Assembly: GCF_047948215.1 (NCBI RefSeq)
Contig: NC_134455.1
Location: 161,306,575-161,370,574, forward strand
DNA: 64,000 nucleotides
From: Lycorma delicatula
Lineage: Eukaryota; Arthropoda; Insecta; Hemiptera; Fulgoridae
Reading direction: 5' to 3'
A program made the position numbers and the translations under genes. This document shows positions 11,031 through 22,002 of the stretch, in pieces; the stretch's first letter is position 1, and each line of letters begins with the position of its first letter. Below the pieces are notes generated by a model. That model saw only the letters and a program-made list of their open reading frames with translations, was not told the origin of the DNA and searched no databases.

Positions 11031-12319
11031 TGAAATTATCTATTTTAAATTATTTATAAGCATCTTAAAAAATATTACAAACACGGAAATGAAATGTCAA
11101 ACAGACTGGTTTTCCAGGGCTTTATTCGTGGAGACAATACTACTCATACAGAAACTAAAATTGAATTACGTATGATTTAAATAAATATCACGTACATTAA
11201 ATAATAATAAATATGTAAATAATATAAATAAATACGTATCATAATGTAATAAATGTAAGAGTCGCTATAAATGCTAATACTACAACGGTAATAAGTCTCA
11301 TGTGTTACACAGGTAACCTTCTTTTATTATTCCTAAACAATTAACTGGTAAAATCGAGTAGTTAAGTAATTGTAGTAAATATTTTAGTTATGTTGTGTAA
11401 AAATAAAAACTTCATAAAAGATTATGAAAGTATAAGAATGAATTAATTTTTTAAACAGCAGATATTTTATGTTCTTTTTCATCTAAACTAGTTATAAACA
11501 TATTACTGTAAAATGTGTCTACATTTTAGATAATTCTTTCAGCATAACATATTTAAAATATGCAGAGACAAAGGACAGCCGGTCGAAACGGTTACAAACT
11601 GCCGACGAACTCCCTCAAAAACTCTGGCCACATGTAAAACAAAACTAAACTATAGATCCAGGAAAACGACAATCATATCGGTAAACTAAGTACCAGGAAT
11701 CTATGCAGCAAGTATAAAGAGAAGAAGTACTTGTGAGGAAAAAACATTCAACCGTATGTCAGAAAAACGGGGTCAAGATATATTTATTGGACAATAATAT
11801 CGGCAGAATGAATATTTAAGATAAAGCTTTCTTGAATGGTCGGACGTTTAAAGTTTTTGCCGGTGAAAAGCGTTTATTGTTTAGACGTGTTTAACCTCCC
11901 GGTGTGTAGAATACTTCATTCAGTCTATAATGGTTTAATATATCTTAGTTTATTTCAGTATGGAATTTACACCGCTATGCGAAAATAAAGTTTGCAAAAA
12001 CTATTGCGAGTTAGGTCGTCCACCGCTCAAGCTAATCTGTTCTTACTGAACCGTTGGAATAACCATCGGTTGTCAATATTTTTTAAATTCTGTTACGAAA
12101 AAAAAATAGACTGGAATATTCAAAATTGTGTGAAAATAATGGGGGTCAAAAAAATAAACACAATTTTCAATTGTAAATAAATTATTAATGCTAAATAAAT
12201 TATTTTGAAGAATTACTATCAAAGATTCGATAATAAATTACAACTGTGTGATCATCAATGCTTCATCAAGTATTATTAATTTCATATAAAAATGCATATA
12301 TACTTTTTAAAATAATTAC
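11031..12319. other. Non-coding stretch, nothing recognised
   Basis: No gene, repeat boundary or RNA gene was recognised. It may be intron of the minus-strand gene whose exon lies at 12320-12442, but that is only an inference. Confidence 0.35.
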
Positions 12320-12442
12320 CCAGGGTAGCCGCTGTTCTTGTATTTGAGAGGCAATCACCTCCTGAAATGTCGGTTGTCTTTGCAGCTGAGCTGCATACGC
12401 CATTCGAAAAGCATTGCCTACTATAGAGTTGAGCTCTTCAGC
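12320..12442 (-). CDS. Internal exon, PTB/PID-domain-like C-terminal helix (host gene, partial)
   Basis: On the minus strand a pyrimidine-rich acceptor (cttttttccttgttacag) ends at 12443. Exactly 41 codons follow, ending at a GTAATT donor (cctgg|gtaatt) at 12320/12319; the exon is phase 0 at both ends with no stop. The peptide starts AEELNSIVGNAFRMAYAAQL and continues QRQPTFQEVIASQIQEQR. The pattern I-x-G-x-A-F-x-x-A-Y is typical of the long C-terminal helix of PTB/PID adaptor domains, which bind NPxY-type peptides at membranes. Codon and residue composition are far from the AT-driven background. I cannot name the gene. Flanking exons would lie below 12.3 kb (3') and above 12.5 kb (5') on this strand; the exon at 37.5 kb has compatible phase. 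Confidence 0.62.
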
Positions 12443-12564
12443 CTGTAACAAGGAAAAAAGAGTAAATGGATAATGAATATAACAGTTATATTTCATATTT
12501 ACAAATAATTTTTCCTTGTATTATTTTATTATGAAAAGAAACGTATACTTCATCTCTCTAGACC

Positions 12565-13000
12565 ATTGATTCCTAGGTGGACCCCCAGGGGTCCACGGGA
12601 GACTCGACGGGGGCCTACGTTGGCGTGACAAAAAAATGGGGGTTCACAATTCGTTATTTTATTTTCTAAATAAAATAAGTGAGAATTGATTGCTTTTTTG
12701 TGCTGTGAGTAGATGTCAAAAATGTAAAGTTGGATAGAAGCATTTTTTTTGATTGGCCAACTTTTTTGACATCCACTCACAGCACAGTCAATCAAAAATT
12801 AACCAATCAATTCTTAATTTTTTTTTCGGAAGCTGTTAGTTCGTGGAACTCAGCCGTAACGCAAATTTTCATAGTTAGATCTATTCTTGACATTTTCTGT
12901 CGACTGGAAATATGGTAGAAATGTAGCTGCAGGTGGTCCACCGGAACCAGCAAAATTTTGAAAGTGGTCTATGAGAAAAATAAGTTTGGGAACCTTTGCG
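12565..13000. mobile_element. hAT-like MITE (about 436 bp) with 8-10 bp target duplication
   Basis: The direct repeat tctagaccat flanks the element at 12557-12566 and 13001-13010, matching the 8-bp duplications of hAT transposons. Exact ends are ambiguous by a few bases. The right terminus read inward on the minus strand is caaaggttcccaaactt, close to the cagtggttcccaaact termini common in hAT elements. It is followed by a ggtggaccac-type motif, mirrored at the left by ggtggacccccaggggtcca. The interior holds long inverted segments (about 12682-12732 against 12757-12815). Open frames on both strands here are by-products of that symmetry. No transposase remains. Confidence 0.7.
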
Positions 13001-13244
13001 TCTAGACCATGAAGCGGGTATAACAGTGTTAACGAAATTGAGTACTCATTTTTTACTAAATTTCGCCATCTAATCATAACATTAGGCGACATTCGAATAA
13101 TACTTATATATTTACATGAAACTATGAAGCAGAATTAAATTTACAGTACAAATATTACTTCGTCATTAATAATTAAATGTATTTTTCCAGTAGTCACATA
13201 GCGAATACTATAAAAATAACATATTAAATTCGGCGTGTACCTAA

Positions 13245-13800
13245 AAGAATCATCCGATATTCAAATTTCATAACTATTCAGCTTTTAATCCGTTCTGATC
13301 GAGTAAAGTAATGTTAGGAAGAGGGAACTCTCGAGTTTCATTTTCTAGCAGGACGGAGCACCACGTCACTGGAGTCTGTACGTTCGAGAATTTTTGAATA
13401 ATAGGATTCCTCAACGATGGATCGGCCATATGGAACTTAACGATTCAGCTAAAAGTCAAATTCCCCAAGATCGCCAGAGCTCACTGTAAGCGATTTCTAC
13501 TTGTGGGGTTTTGTGAAAGATGATCCCGTCTATGTACTTCCCCTTCCAGCTACAGTGGTCGAACTATAGAATCGCGTAACATCAGACCTGGCAGCAGTGA
13601 ACAGAGAAACTCTTGCTAAGATGCGAGACAAATTCGACTACCCTGTGGGCGTATGCCGTGCATCCCACGTGGGGCATATTGTGCACCTATGATTTGGTAT
13701 GTAAAAAAAACTTCATGATTAAACCTTTAATACAAAATTATTCTTAAGTTATTAAATTAAATCTTTTTCAAAATATAACAATTCAAATCGGATGATTCTT
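13245..13800 (+). mobile_element. Tc1/mariner-superfamily deletion derivative with 14-bp TIRs
   Basis: The sequence aagaatcatccgat at 13245-13258 recurs inverted at 13787-13800. Between them lies a C-terminal transposase fragment. The element is about 556 bp, so most of the transposase gene has been deleted. Flanks are AT-rich and a TA target duplication cannot be fixed with confidence. Confidence 0.65.
13340..13690 (+). pseudogene. Transposase fragment, IS630/Tc1/mariner (DDE) superfamily
   Basis: Reading across stops and frame changes gives QDGAPRHWSLYVREFLNNR, then PQRWIGHMEL, then SDFYLWGFVKDDPVYVLPLP. The QDGAPxH block holds the second catalytic aspartate of this transposase family. The SDFxLWG(F/Y)VKD block holds the third acidic residue. 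The first catalytic region and the N-terminal DNA-binding domain are absent. A nonsense codon precedes the QDGAP block and further stops follow, so it is a dead copy. Confidence 0.75.
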
Positions 13801-14067
13801 ATTGGGATATTACATTATTATAGTGAAAAATCATAATGCTGATGAAATGAACGCTGAATAATATAATAACGAACAGTTCATAGTTTTTATTCTTAGGATT
13901 GAATCAACTACGTTTTACACAATTTAACCATTAGCGAATTAAACTTCCGTTTGCTGCAGCCTTGTGAGACTATAAGGTTAAAGATTAAAGTTAACATTCT
14001 TTTCTCCAAGATTACATTACCTCACAATGGGACTAATACTGAAGGCTACCTCCGTCTGGTCTGGCTC
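13801..14067. other. Short spacer, nothing recognised
   Basis: AT-rich sequence between two insertions with no visible feature. Confidence 0.4.
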
Positions 14068-14381
14068 AACGATTTATAGTTCCTTTTTTCTTGTTTAGCC
14101 TCTGGGAATTACCGTCAGGTATTATTTCAGAGGATGAATGAGGATGATATGTATGAGTGTAAATGGAGTGTAGTACAGTCTCAGGTTGACCCTTTCTGAG
14201 ATGTGTGATTAATTGAAACCCAACCAAAGAACACCGGTCTCCACGATCTAGTATTCAAATCCGTATAAAAGTAACTGCCTTTACTAGGACTTGAACGCTG
14301 GAACTCTAGACTTCAAAATCAGCTGATTTTTGAAAACGGGTTCACCACTAAACCAACCCGGTGGGTAACGATTTATAGTTC
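14068..14381 (-). mobile_element. Full SINE (14083-14366, minus) with 15-bp target-site duplication
   Basis: The direct repeat aacgatttatagttc occurs at 14068-14082 and 14367-14381, bracketing a 284-bp insertion. On the minus strand it starts acccaccgggttggtttagt (A-box-like), has a B box around gcgttcaagtcc, a long unique body, and a tail cctctgaaataatacctgac...cccagaggctaaacaagaaa ending in an A-rich run. Signature and duplication length fit LINE-mobilised SINEs. The same body and tail, without the head, recur at 58.2-58.4 kb. Confidence 0.88.
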
Positions 14382-16086
14382 AGTTGGATACTTACCCTTA
14401 TTAAAATACCGTCAGTGGAAAAAGTATTCCTGTAAAAGACATGAATATAGAGTAAGATTTCGGGTTGAGTATACCTCAGTAATAATATTTGTGGTGTTAC
14501 CACAGAAGGTACCAAAATACAGAATGCAGTGGTATTTCCTGTAAGGCAGGATACCAGAAATAGTACAGTCTGAAACACCGTTTAGATTTTTATCTTCCTT
14601 TGTAGACAATTGATCTAAACATCCCTATTTCTTAAGGGATTAAGACCCAAAACTTCATATTAAATTACCGAGCTAACAACGGCTGTCCAGAATAGCAACG
14701 TGAGAATTTAAATCGTTTTTCAAGAATAGTAAAAACATGAATCTTTCTAACTTTATTTAAGTTACAAAAATTGAGATACGTATTTGAATATAACACTGTT
14801 CTGTCTCATCCATTTCATTGTTTACGTAATCACTAATTAATGAATAAAGATTCATCGGTAATATTGTCATTATTTTCGCTATAATTATTAATAGTTATTG
14901 AAAATTTTCGGTCTACTTGTCGCAACTCTAAGTAATAGTAATTTTGTTTTACTTCTTAGTATATTAGAAGCATTGCTTTCAAAATTCAGCAGTTCAAACG
15001 ATCTTTTTGTCAGCCATTTCTTTTATTTTTCCGACGCATTTATTTCTGCTTTGTAGATTCTAACATTAGTTGTTTTATGTAATTTGAAGTATGTATCTTG
15101 CGCAGTTTTACGTTACAATCGTAACCATTGTAAAATACCAGAACTAAACGAGATGTAAGGTCTGACAATTTTTTCAAACTTGCTGTTTTTGTTTCCTGCA
15201 ACTTTTTTAGTTATCAGCATTCATGTTTTTCCGGCTATAAATAAATTACTACTGATATAAAAAAATTAAAATGTTTACTACTTCTAATAAACAGTGTATT
15301 TCTACCAAAATTTTCCTACTAATTTTCAGTCTTCCAGCTAAACCTCATATTTTTCAGAATTTTCCGTGAAGTTTAGTGCGTGCAATTTATCTGCAGATTC
15401 GGGTATTCTGTTTAATCAATAATAATTTCTGAAATGAAAGCAATATTTTATGCCGTATATGGAGTTTGAATACACTATTTCTTAACGCTAAATCTTGAAA
15501 TTTATCGGAGTTAACTTTCTTCTTCATTCTATTAAGAGATTTTTCAGCGTACTGAAATTTTCATTTTCTCGATTTAATTTGATCCAGTTTAACATTAAAC
15601 TCCATCTGAGTAGACATGCTTCAAAAATCAGCTCTGGGAGCTTGAATTTCTGAACATAACATTTCTGGATATTCTTTATTTAGCTTGTTGTAAACGTTCA
15701 TTATTATACGTTTGATTTGATTATTTTAAGCCACTCCTGGTCCTAATTTGCATTAGTTGGCTGAGGCATTACGACGATGAGAATACAAAAATAAACAACT
15801 GTTGGTGATGTGTATTCAAAAATACTGTGTATAAAACATTGAACAAAGAACGCAAAATTAACAAGTGCAACAATGTGAATAGCTTTCGTACACATTGTAC
15901 TATTAGCAGTGCCATCATTGTCTTAGACAACCAACCAAGGTAGCATTATTGAGATCGGTGTTCATGCTTTATAAGATTTGATGAGTAATACCTTTCTTAT
16001 TGGAAATATTAGACCTATTGGGAGCTGTACGCTAAAAAAATATATATAGAATTGAAAATTCAGTCTAATATTATATATAAGCTTCT
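14382..16086. other. Non-coding stretch, nothing recognised
   Basis: AT-rich without a credible gene. Overlapping minus-strand frames at 14348-14609 start in or just beside the SINE and look spurious. Near 16066-16118 the 16-bp word taatattatatataag occurs twice, just before the LINE insertion. Confidence 0.4.
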
Positions 16087-18062
16087 GATTAATATATCTA
16101 ATTAATATTATATATAAGAAAGTTCCAAGAAAACTAACTTCCGAGGCTATTATAAAACCTTTGGTCAGGCTCTTCAAAGATATGAACCACCCACCCTTAT
16201 GCTGAGAGGAAAAAAAGGAAATATGGCCCACACCAATAAAGAAAACGCAGAAATTTTGGCAGAAACCTTTAATAGACTCCTCAACTGTGACAACCCCTCC
16301 AGAGCTTTTTGAGATTGATACTGAAACTCCAGTTTAAACTTCACTGGTAAATATCAACCCGACAACAATTCAAGAAGTTCTCGCAGCCTTAAATGAAATA
16401 AAAAACTACAAAGCAAGCGGAGAAGACCAGTTTTTCGCAGTACTCTGGAAACACTCATCAGTTTATTCAGTCAAAACTTCCCTACATTTATGCCTCGTGA
16501 AAATATGGAATGAAGAAAAACTTCCAGAACACTGGACCACAGCCCTCATTCATCCATTAAATAAAAAAGGGGATAAAACTAATCCGGAAAACTACAGAGG
16601 CATATCTCTCCTGGATTGCACATACAAAATCCTGTTGAGATTCATATACAACCGATGCAAAGATCAACTTGAACTGGAACTTGGGGAATACCAAGGAGGA
16701 TTTAGGCCACGGAGAAGTTGCCCGGAGCAAATAATATCCCTAAAACTTATGATGGACTTATACAAAAGACGAAAAAACAACTAATAATCACCTTCGTCGA
16801 CTTTAAAAGGGCCTATGATTGTATACACCGACCATCCATGCTGAATATTCTAAAACAAATACCTGGGCCTTCACCCTAAACTCGTAAACATGATAAAATT
16901 AACTTTAACCAATACCCAGTCCAGAGTGAAATTCAGAGGTGAACTCTCTCGACCCTTCTCCATAAAAACTGGATTGAGGCAAGGAGACGGCCTCTAACCA
17001 CTCCTTTTTAACTGCGCCCTCGATTTTGTCATGAGAAAATGGTATGAAATAAATCCCAAAAATATAAAAATGAGTACTAAGAAAAACTCCATTACACTAA
17101 ATTACCTGGGATTTGCAGATGACCTCGTTCTTTTAGCAAATAATATTCAAGAAGCCAATACACAAATCATGAGCCTTCAAAACCTAATACAAAAGATAGG
17201 GATTCATATCTCTTTCGAAAAAACTGAACTAATGGCCATAGATCCTCTGGTAATAGAGCACATTACGGTAAACAATCAGAAAAAATTAAAATAGTAAATC
17301 AATTTAAATATCTAGGGGAAATAATAACTTATAATTTAAATGAAAAAGTGACATGGCAAAACAGGACAAATAAAATGATGAAATCCCAAAACTTAACTTG
17401 GTCAACATATAACAAAAAATGCCTTTCGACTAAAACAAAAATTAAACATTATAAAACTGTAGTTCAGCCGGAAGTCACCTACGGAAGCGAAAGCTTTTTC
17501 AAAATCACTCAGAAAAACCGAATTGATCAAATTCTGATAATAGAGAGAATTTTCAGAACGTGTATCAATAAAAAACACCAAAAAGAAGGCAAATGGTGGA
17601 TTGTGCCAAGTGAGGTGGTGTATCAAGAAATAGAGCCTGTTACTGATACTATGCGGAAAAAAAGAATCTCTTTCTTTGGTCATCTCATAAGGACACCGGA
17701 AACAAGACTGTCAAGAAATATCATTGAAAAGCTCTGGTTCCAAAAGCTAGAAGTACGATGGATCAAAGAAATTAGAGAAGATATGAAAGAATTGGGAATT
17801 TCCCTGACTGACCTACAGAATAAAACTGGAAAAATTACAAACCTAAAATACAAAAACATTAGATTTAAACAAAATACAGACAAACGACAAAATACAACGA
17901 AGAGGGTGTTTACAGATGAAGAAAAGAAAGCAAGATCTGAACGGATGAAGAAATACTGGGCAGCTCGGAAGAAATAACAAGCTTTTCTCAGAAAAGATTA
18001 ACTAAAATTGACTTAAGTGGTCCCATGTTGGCCGTAAAAGCATAATAATAATAATAATAATA
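16087..18062 (+). mobile_element. 5'-truncated RTE-like non-LTR retrotransposon
   Basis: About 2 kb of LINE sequence runs from the linker upstream of reverse transcriptase to a 3' end of ATA/AAT trinucleotide repeats (about 18043-18063). RTE-type elements often end in such short repeats. The 12-bp word atataagcttct occurs at 16075-16086 and again at 18063-18074, a candidate target-site duplication that fits these limits. The AT-rich context makes the duplication suggestive rather than certain. Confidence 0.7.
16119..17977 (+). pseudogene. RTE-like LINE reverse transcriptase, frameshifted remnant
   Basis: Domains in order over several frames are as follows. A linker reads LMLRGKKG...NKENAEILAETFNRLLN (around 16195-16280). 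Fingers follow with NPENYRGISLLDCTYKIL and GEYQGGFRPRRSCPEQI (16580-16740). Palm motif A is TFVDFKRAYDCIHR (about 16790-16830) with its catalytic aspartate. Then come KTGLRQGDGL (about 16965-16995) and palm motif C GFADDLVLLA (about 17107-17140). After FKYLGEII comes the C-terminal TYGSE...RRxSFFGHLIR-type tail, ending at 17977. At least four frame changes or stops interrupt it (near 16320, 16785, 16860, 16995, 17294), so it is inactive. The endonuclease domain is missing through 5' truncation. RTE clade is my best reading; a phylogeny could place it elsewhere. Confidence 0.85.
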
Positions 18063-18064
18063 AT
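18043..18064. repeat. (AAT)n microsatellite, 3' end of the LINE
   Basis: Seven ATA/AAT trinucleotides in a row close the LINE insertion. Confidence 0.85.
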
Positions 18065-18167
18065 ATAAGCTTCTCAGGCGAATCAGTAATTCGGAGAAAA
18101 TAAATTTTGTCCAGTGTATTTTTAAACTAAATAGGTATATTTCTGATGGAAGTATAACAATAATGTA

Positions 18168-18407
18168 TTATATCCTGTATAAATATTCTTGTCTCTCGAG
18201 GAATTGCAAGCGGGGAGTGTCCACCTGGAGGGGCCTTCGAAATAATTTCTGTGGGTAGATTGTTCGTATCATGTCTTTATTCAACTCGTTAAATAGATCT
18301 TCGATACCATCTAGTTTTCCTTCGATACCATCTATTTTTTCCCTTAACATTGATCGCTTATTCCCTTGGTTAGGATTTGGTACATCCTTAGTATAATCCC
18401 GAGGCAA
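18168..18407 (-). CDS. Unidentified coiled-coil-like ORF fragment, possibly gag-like
   Basis: Eighty codons on the minus strand include a repeated motif EKIDGIEGKLDGIEDLFNEL (about residues 23-42) that would form a charged coiled coil. An arginine-rich tail (LFRRPLQVDTPRLQFLERQ) follows. KxDGIExK-type repeats are common in retroelement gag-like proteins, and the ORF lies just beyond the LINE. No zinc knuckle is visible. It may be a host exon, a relic gag or chance; no splice sites were established. Confidence 0.3.
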   Translation of the reverse strand: MPRDYTKDVPNPNQGNKRSMLREKIDGIEGKLDGIEDLFNELNKDMIRTIYPQKLFRRPLQVDTPRLQFLERQEYLYRI

Positions 18408-21174
18408 ATCATCTTCCTATGGAATATTATTATGCAGGTCGGCTTTACAATAAGCCTAATTACTCAAATGCATCAAGTGAAGATGGATATCCAAACTCCA
18501 CGTAAAATATAAAAATCATTTCCTTTGCAATCTAGCAGTTAATCTTGTTTTTGCAAAGTGATGAAAAAGTATAACGCGGTAATATAAATATAATTAAGTA
18601 AAAATAGCCTTTGATCGCATTACTACTAAATACTTTGACATCGCCTTACAACACGATGTTGTAACATTATGCTATATCGTCAATTTCGTTTGGATGAACA
18701 GGATAGATAATTTGTTTAAAATTAAACAAAATTCATTTTTTAAATAGTTAATAGCCTGTTATCCGATTTTTTATTCGACGGAATTGGAAAAAAAAATAGG
18801 CAGTGGATAAACACGATTTGATTGTTTGACAAATTTATATGTGATCAAATAAATTTAATTACCGTGACTGAGAAAAACGTACAGACGTTAAACAATGGGA
18901 TACATTATATAACCAGTATTCTACAGATTGCAATAAAGCTTTTAACAGCAGGCGATAATTCAAGCTGCATTTTAAGACTTCAGGTAATACGAGTGTTACA
19001 AAGATGAAAAAGTTGCTGAAATAAAATTACAAACCATTACCGAATAATGAATTAGAATTTATTTTCTGGATTTCAAAATCTTACGAGATCTTTCAAGATC
19101 TAATCGGGGTAAAAACTAACTCAACTGACAGTAAACAATTCGCACGATAAAAAAAAAAAAACAAAATGCTGGAATATAAAACATACTGAGAGGATGTTTA
19201 CTGAGAGGACTGCTTGTACACGCCCATAATAGCGTAAATGTTTAGCGTCCTTTTAATTTCACGTAAAGTAATTCTCTATGTATTAACATACGTTTTCTTA
19301 AATATCTATTATAGTAAAATTTAAGTTTTGAAGAATATTTTATTAAACTGAAATCATTTGTTTACTCCTGAATGGAGATTACAGAACAGTACAAAAAAAA
19401 ATACTAAATCGGATTATTTTATTAACATAATTTGATAAAAAGAAAACTTAATATCCCATAAATACATATACATACTTCGTAATGGACATTACTCTTATTC
19501 GTGCAACAAGCAATGAGTATTACATTCCAGATAGAAATTAAGATACGTTCTTATTGGAAATCTAAGGGTATAATCATTACACTATACAAATTTTTTAAAC
19601 AATTTTGTGCTGCACAAGCCTTCAGCATTAATTTAAACGTTTATAAACTTTAAATTATCCGAATATAAAAAAAAAGTTCTCATTTATTTTTATAATATGT
19701 CAAATGAATTGTTCGCAGTAATAATCCTGAAAAATTTGTTATCTACGAGTGCAATCTTTTTGCAAACGTCCTACATACCATCAAGGAAAAACTAATAGTC
19801 AAAAATTCCACTTTTCAAATTTTGATTCTCAGACGAAAGGCTTCAGAGGATGTGACTGCTACTCTATTGGTACAGGGCAAATTGGCAGGATCTCGTTGGC
19901 ATCGGGCAAACCAGTCCGTGTTAATTATGATGACTAAACATCCATTAAATTATATTAGATTGAAGGCACAGATTTTTTAGCCAAGAATTTAAAATATTTA
20001 ACGGATTTATTTTTACGTTTATACAGCAGTCCAAATTTTAAATTTATATAAGTCGTCATTTTTAGTGCGCGTTATATGTTATATAATTATTTATTACTCT
20101 CTGCGGAGAGTGAAGAGTGATTTCACATGATTCCTTTATGACCGTACAATGTTGCAGTCAAGCCCACGAAATCCAGCTTCTAGTCAGATTTACAAGATCT
20201 CTGTTCACCATTGGGGTTAGCTGCACAGTGAAATACATTACTTTCAGAGAAAGAAACTCCGACTAGTGCTTCTTATACCGAAGTTGTTTTAAATATACCA
20301 CAATCTTAAGAAAGGCTGCGATGTGTTTCGTTCATGATGCAAAGCAACAGATTAATGTATTTTCCCTACCTGATATGAAACAATCAATTCTGTACATTTA
20401 ATCGCTTCGTACGTTTGTTAAAGTGTCAGTTCTTGTCACTTATAGTTGTTCTAAAACAATAATACATAAAATTGTTTATTAAAATTTTGTAAGGACAAAT
20501 CGTAAATAGATTTTACTCTGTACAAGTATTACGTCACATACAATGATATTAAACTAAACTTTAGTTAGGCAGGAAAATATTCTGATACTTATCTCGTTAC
20601 AGCGGACCAATCTTAGATAAATAATCTATATGAATGGAAAAAAATTATACTGTAAGATGTAATTGGGTGCTCTTCCATTAGCTGGTTTGTTAAAAAAAAA
20701 TTACTGTTTTAAACGTAACCACTTTTACACATATGAAAGAGGTGTTACGGGTTAGGATGTAACACTAATAAATCTCCTTACGTAAATACCATTTAACTTT
20801 GAAGGTTTATACCTGAACTAAATGTAATGTCATTTAAGTTAAACCAACAAGTAAAACTGTCACAGTCAAATTAATAATCACTGAACGGTAAATCGACAGT
20901 AATCTGATCTTATGATATTTTAAACTTTCAAATTCGAAAGGCAATGAATGCTATTCAGTAATTATTGTTATTTATTGTCCTGTTCACTATTTAACTGTCT
21001 GTAGCAAAGGTTTCTAAAGCGAGCGTCTCAGTTGTCTTTTTGTCACTTCTCGCTATTTCACCGAAAGGTTTTTCCGCCATCAACATCTTCTTGATCGATT
21101 CTTATAGCCTGCAAATCGCATCCCTCAAAGAACTCACAGTACTGCTTTGCTCAACGGACTACCTGATCATTTAA
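18408..21174. other. Long non-coding stretch, nothing recognised
   Basis: AT-rich throughout with no convincing exon, SINE or TIR. Plus-strand open stretches at 18822-19007 and 19749-19937 look like background. A patch at 20100-20240 is slightly GC-richer but has no frame or box motifs. Confidence 0.4.
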
Positions 21175-21330
21175 GAATCTCGGTTGCGTCTCGCTCTTTC
21201 ATCCAGAGGTCCCGGGTTCAAATCTCTTTTAGGGATGGTATTTTTCATACGCTACAAATTTCCATCTGGGCTAATGACCATAGCAAATGAGCCCATAGTA
21301 TCATAAAAATAATCTTGGTTTCCTGACTCT
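21175..21330 (+). mobile_element. 5'-truncated tRNA-derived SINE
   Basis: The copy starts within the head (cggttgcgtctcgctctttc) and has a B box gggttcaaatc at 21214. It continues gggatggtatttttcatacgctacaaattt, which matches the SINEs at 45.0 kb and, inverted, 63.8 kb. The A box is missing or degraded. The 3' limit is uncertain because the sequence merges into a minus-strand coding relic. Confidence 0.65.
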
Positions 21331-21480
21331 GATTTCGATCCATATGTGCGCTTTTTGCGTCGAATATTTTCAGTCCCCATACATTTCCAGTTAAACAATC
21401 TTGTAATTTTTTTAGCATTTGTCCTTCAACAGGCTCATCTTTCACCATTCTGTCATCCAAGGCTTTTAATTTTGTAGCCT
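21245..21480 (-). pseudogene. Coding remnant of unknown mobile element or virus
   Basis: The minus-strand frame is open from about 21480 to 21245. It reads ATKLKALDDRMVKDEPVEG, then a NVWGLKIFDAKSAHMDRNQS stretch, then hydrophobic residues. Composition is protein-like with helix-forming charged residues. The last part overlaps the SINE, so the true end is lost. It lies downstream, in the same orientation, of the charged segment at 21675-21869 and the PLA2-like fragment. The three may be parts of one decayed gene. Family not recognised. Confidence 0.35.
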
Positions 21481-21674
21481 CTTCTTTTTTTTTGCCAACA
21501 AAGGCCGGATGGGAGACCCTTACTTATCCACCCTGACTGTAATCTCCAAATATTTCACCTCTTATTTGATCTAACTTTTCTTCAACTGTGATTCATCTAT
21601 TTTCGAAACTTTGCTCCCCGCTTTCTTTAAATTCAGCCACTTTCTTGTTGCATTTATCCCTGGAGAAATGATAA

Positions 21675-21869
21675 TTAGCCTCCTGGTGTCTCTTCCTCCT
21701 CTGAATCATTCCTCTTCCCGGTATCCCTTTTGGAGCTGTCCCACTGGTCGGTTTCATCAGATTCTGTCGACTTATTACGCCTTTTTTTACTATCCCTCAC
21801 TCTTGGAGAGATTCGTTTCCGCGAGCAGTAAATAGATTCTTTTTCCTTACTACTGGTTGCCTCCGCCTT
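21675..21869 (-). pseudogene. Charged Ser/Lys/Glu-rich coding remnant
   Basis: Sixty-four sense codons are open on the minus strand between a stop at 21870-21872 and a stop at 21675-21677. It begins with KEKES-type clusters, continues KKRRNKSTESDETDQWDSS, and ends in an acidic SEEEETPGG tail. It looks like a disordered linker or nuclear-localisation region rather than a folded domain. Same strand and order as the PLA2-like fragment upstream. Confidence 0.35.
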
Positions 21870-22002
21870 CTACCGATTCAAGCTCATGGCCTTTCATTCT
21901 TATTTTTTCCTTTTGTCGATAACATGCTTTGCAAGCCGATTCACGCATGTTACATCCTCTTCTCAAACATTGCCATCACTATCCCACTTCACTTTTTTTT
22001 AT

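Noticed and set aside
12550..13092. Overlapping ORFs on both strands
   Set aside because: They arise from the internal inverted symmetry of the hAT-like MITE and lack coding motifs.
17402..17883. Minus-strand ORFs of 67-93 codons
   Set aside because: Antisense shadows of the RTE-like reverse transcriptase.
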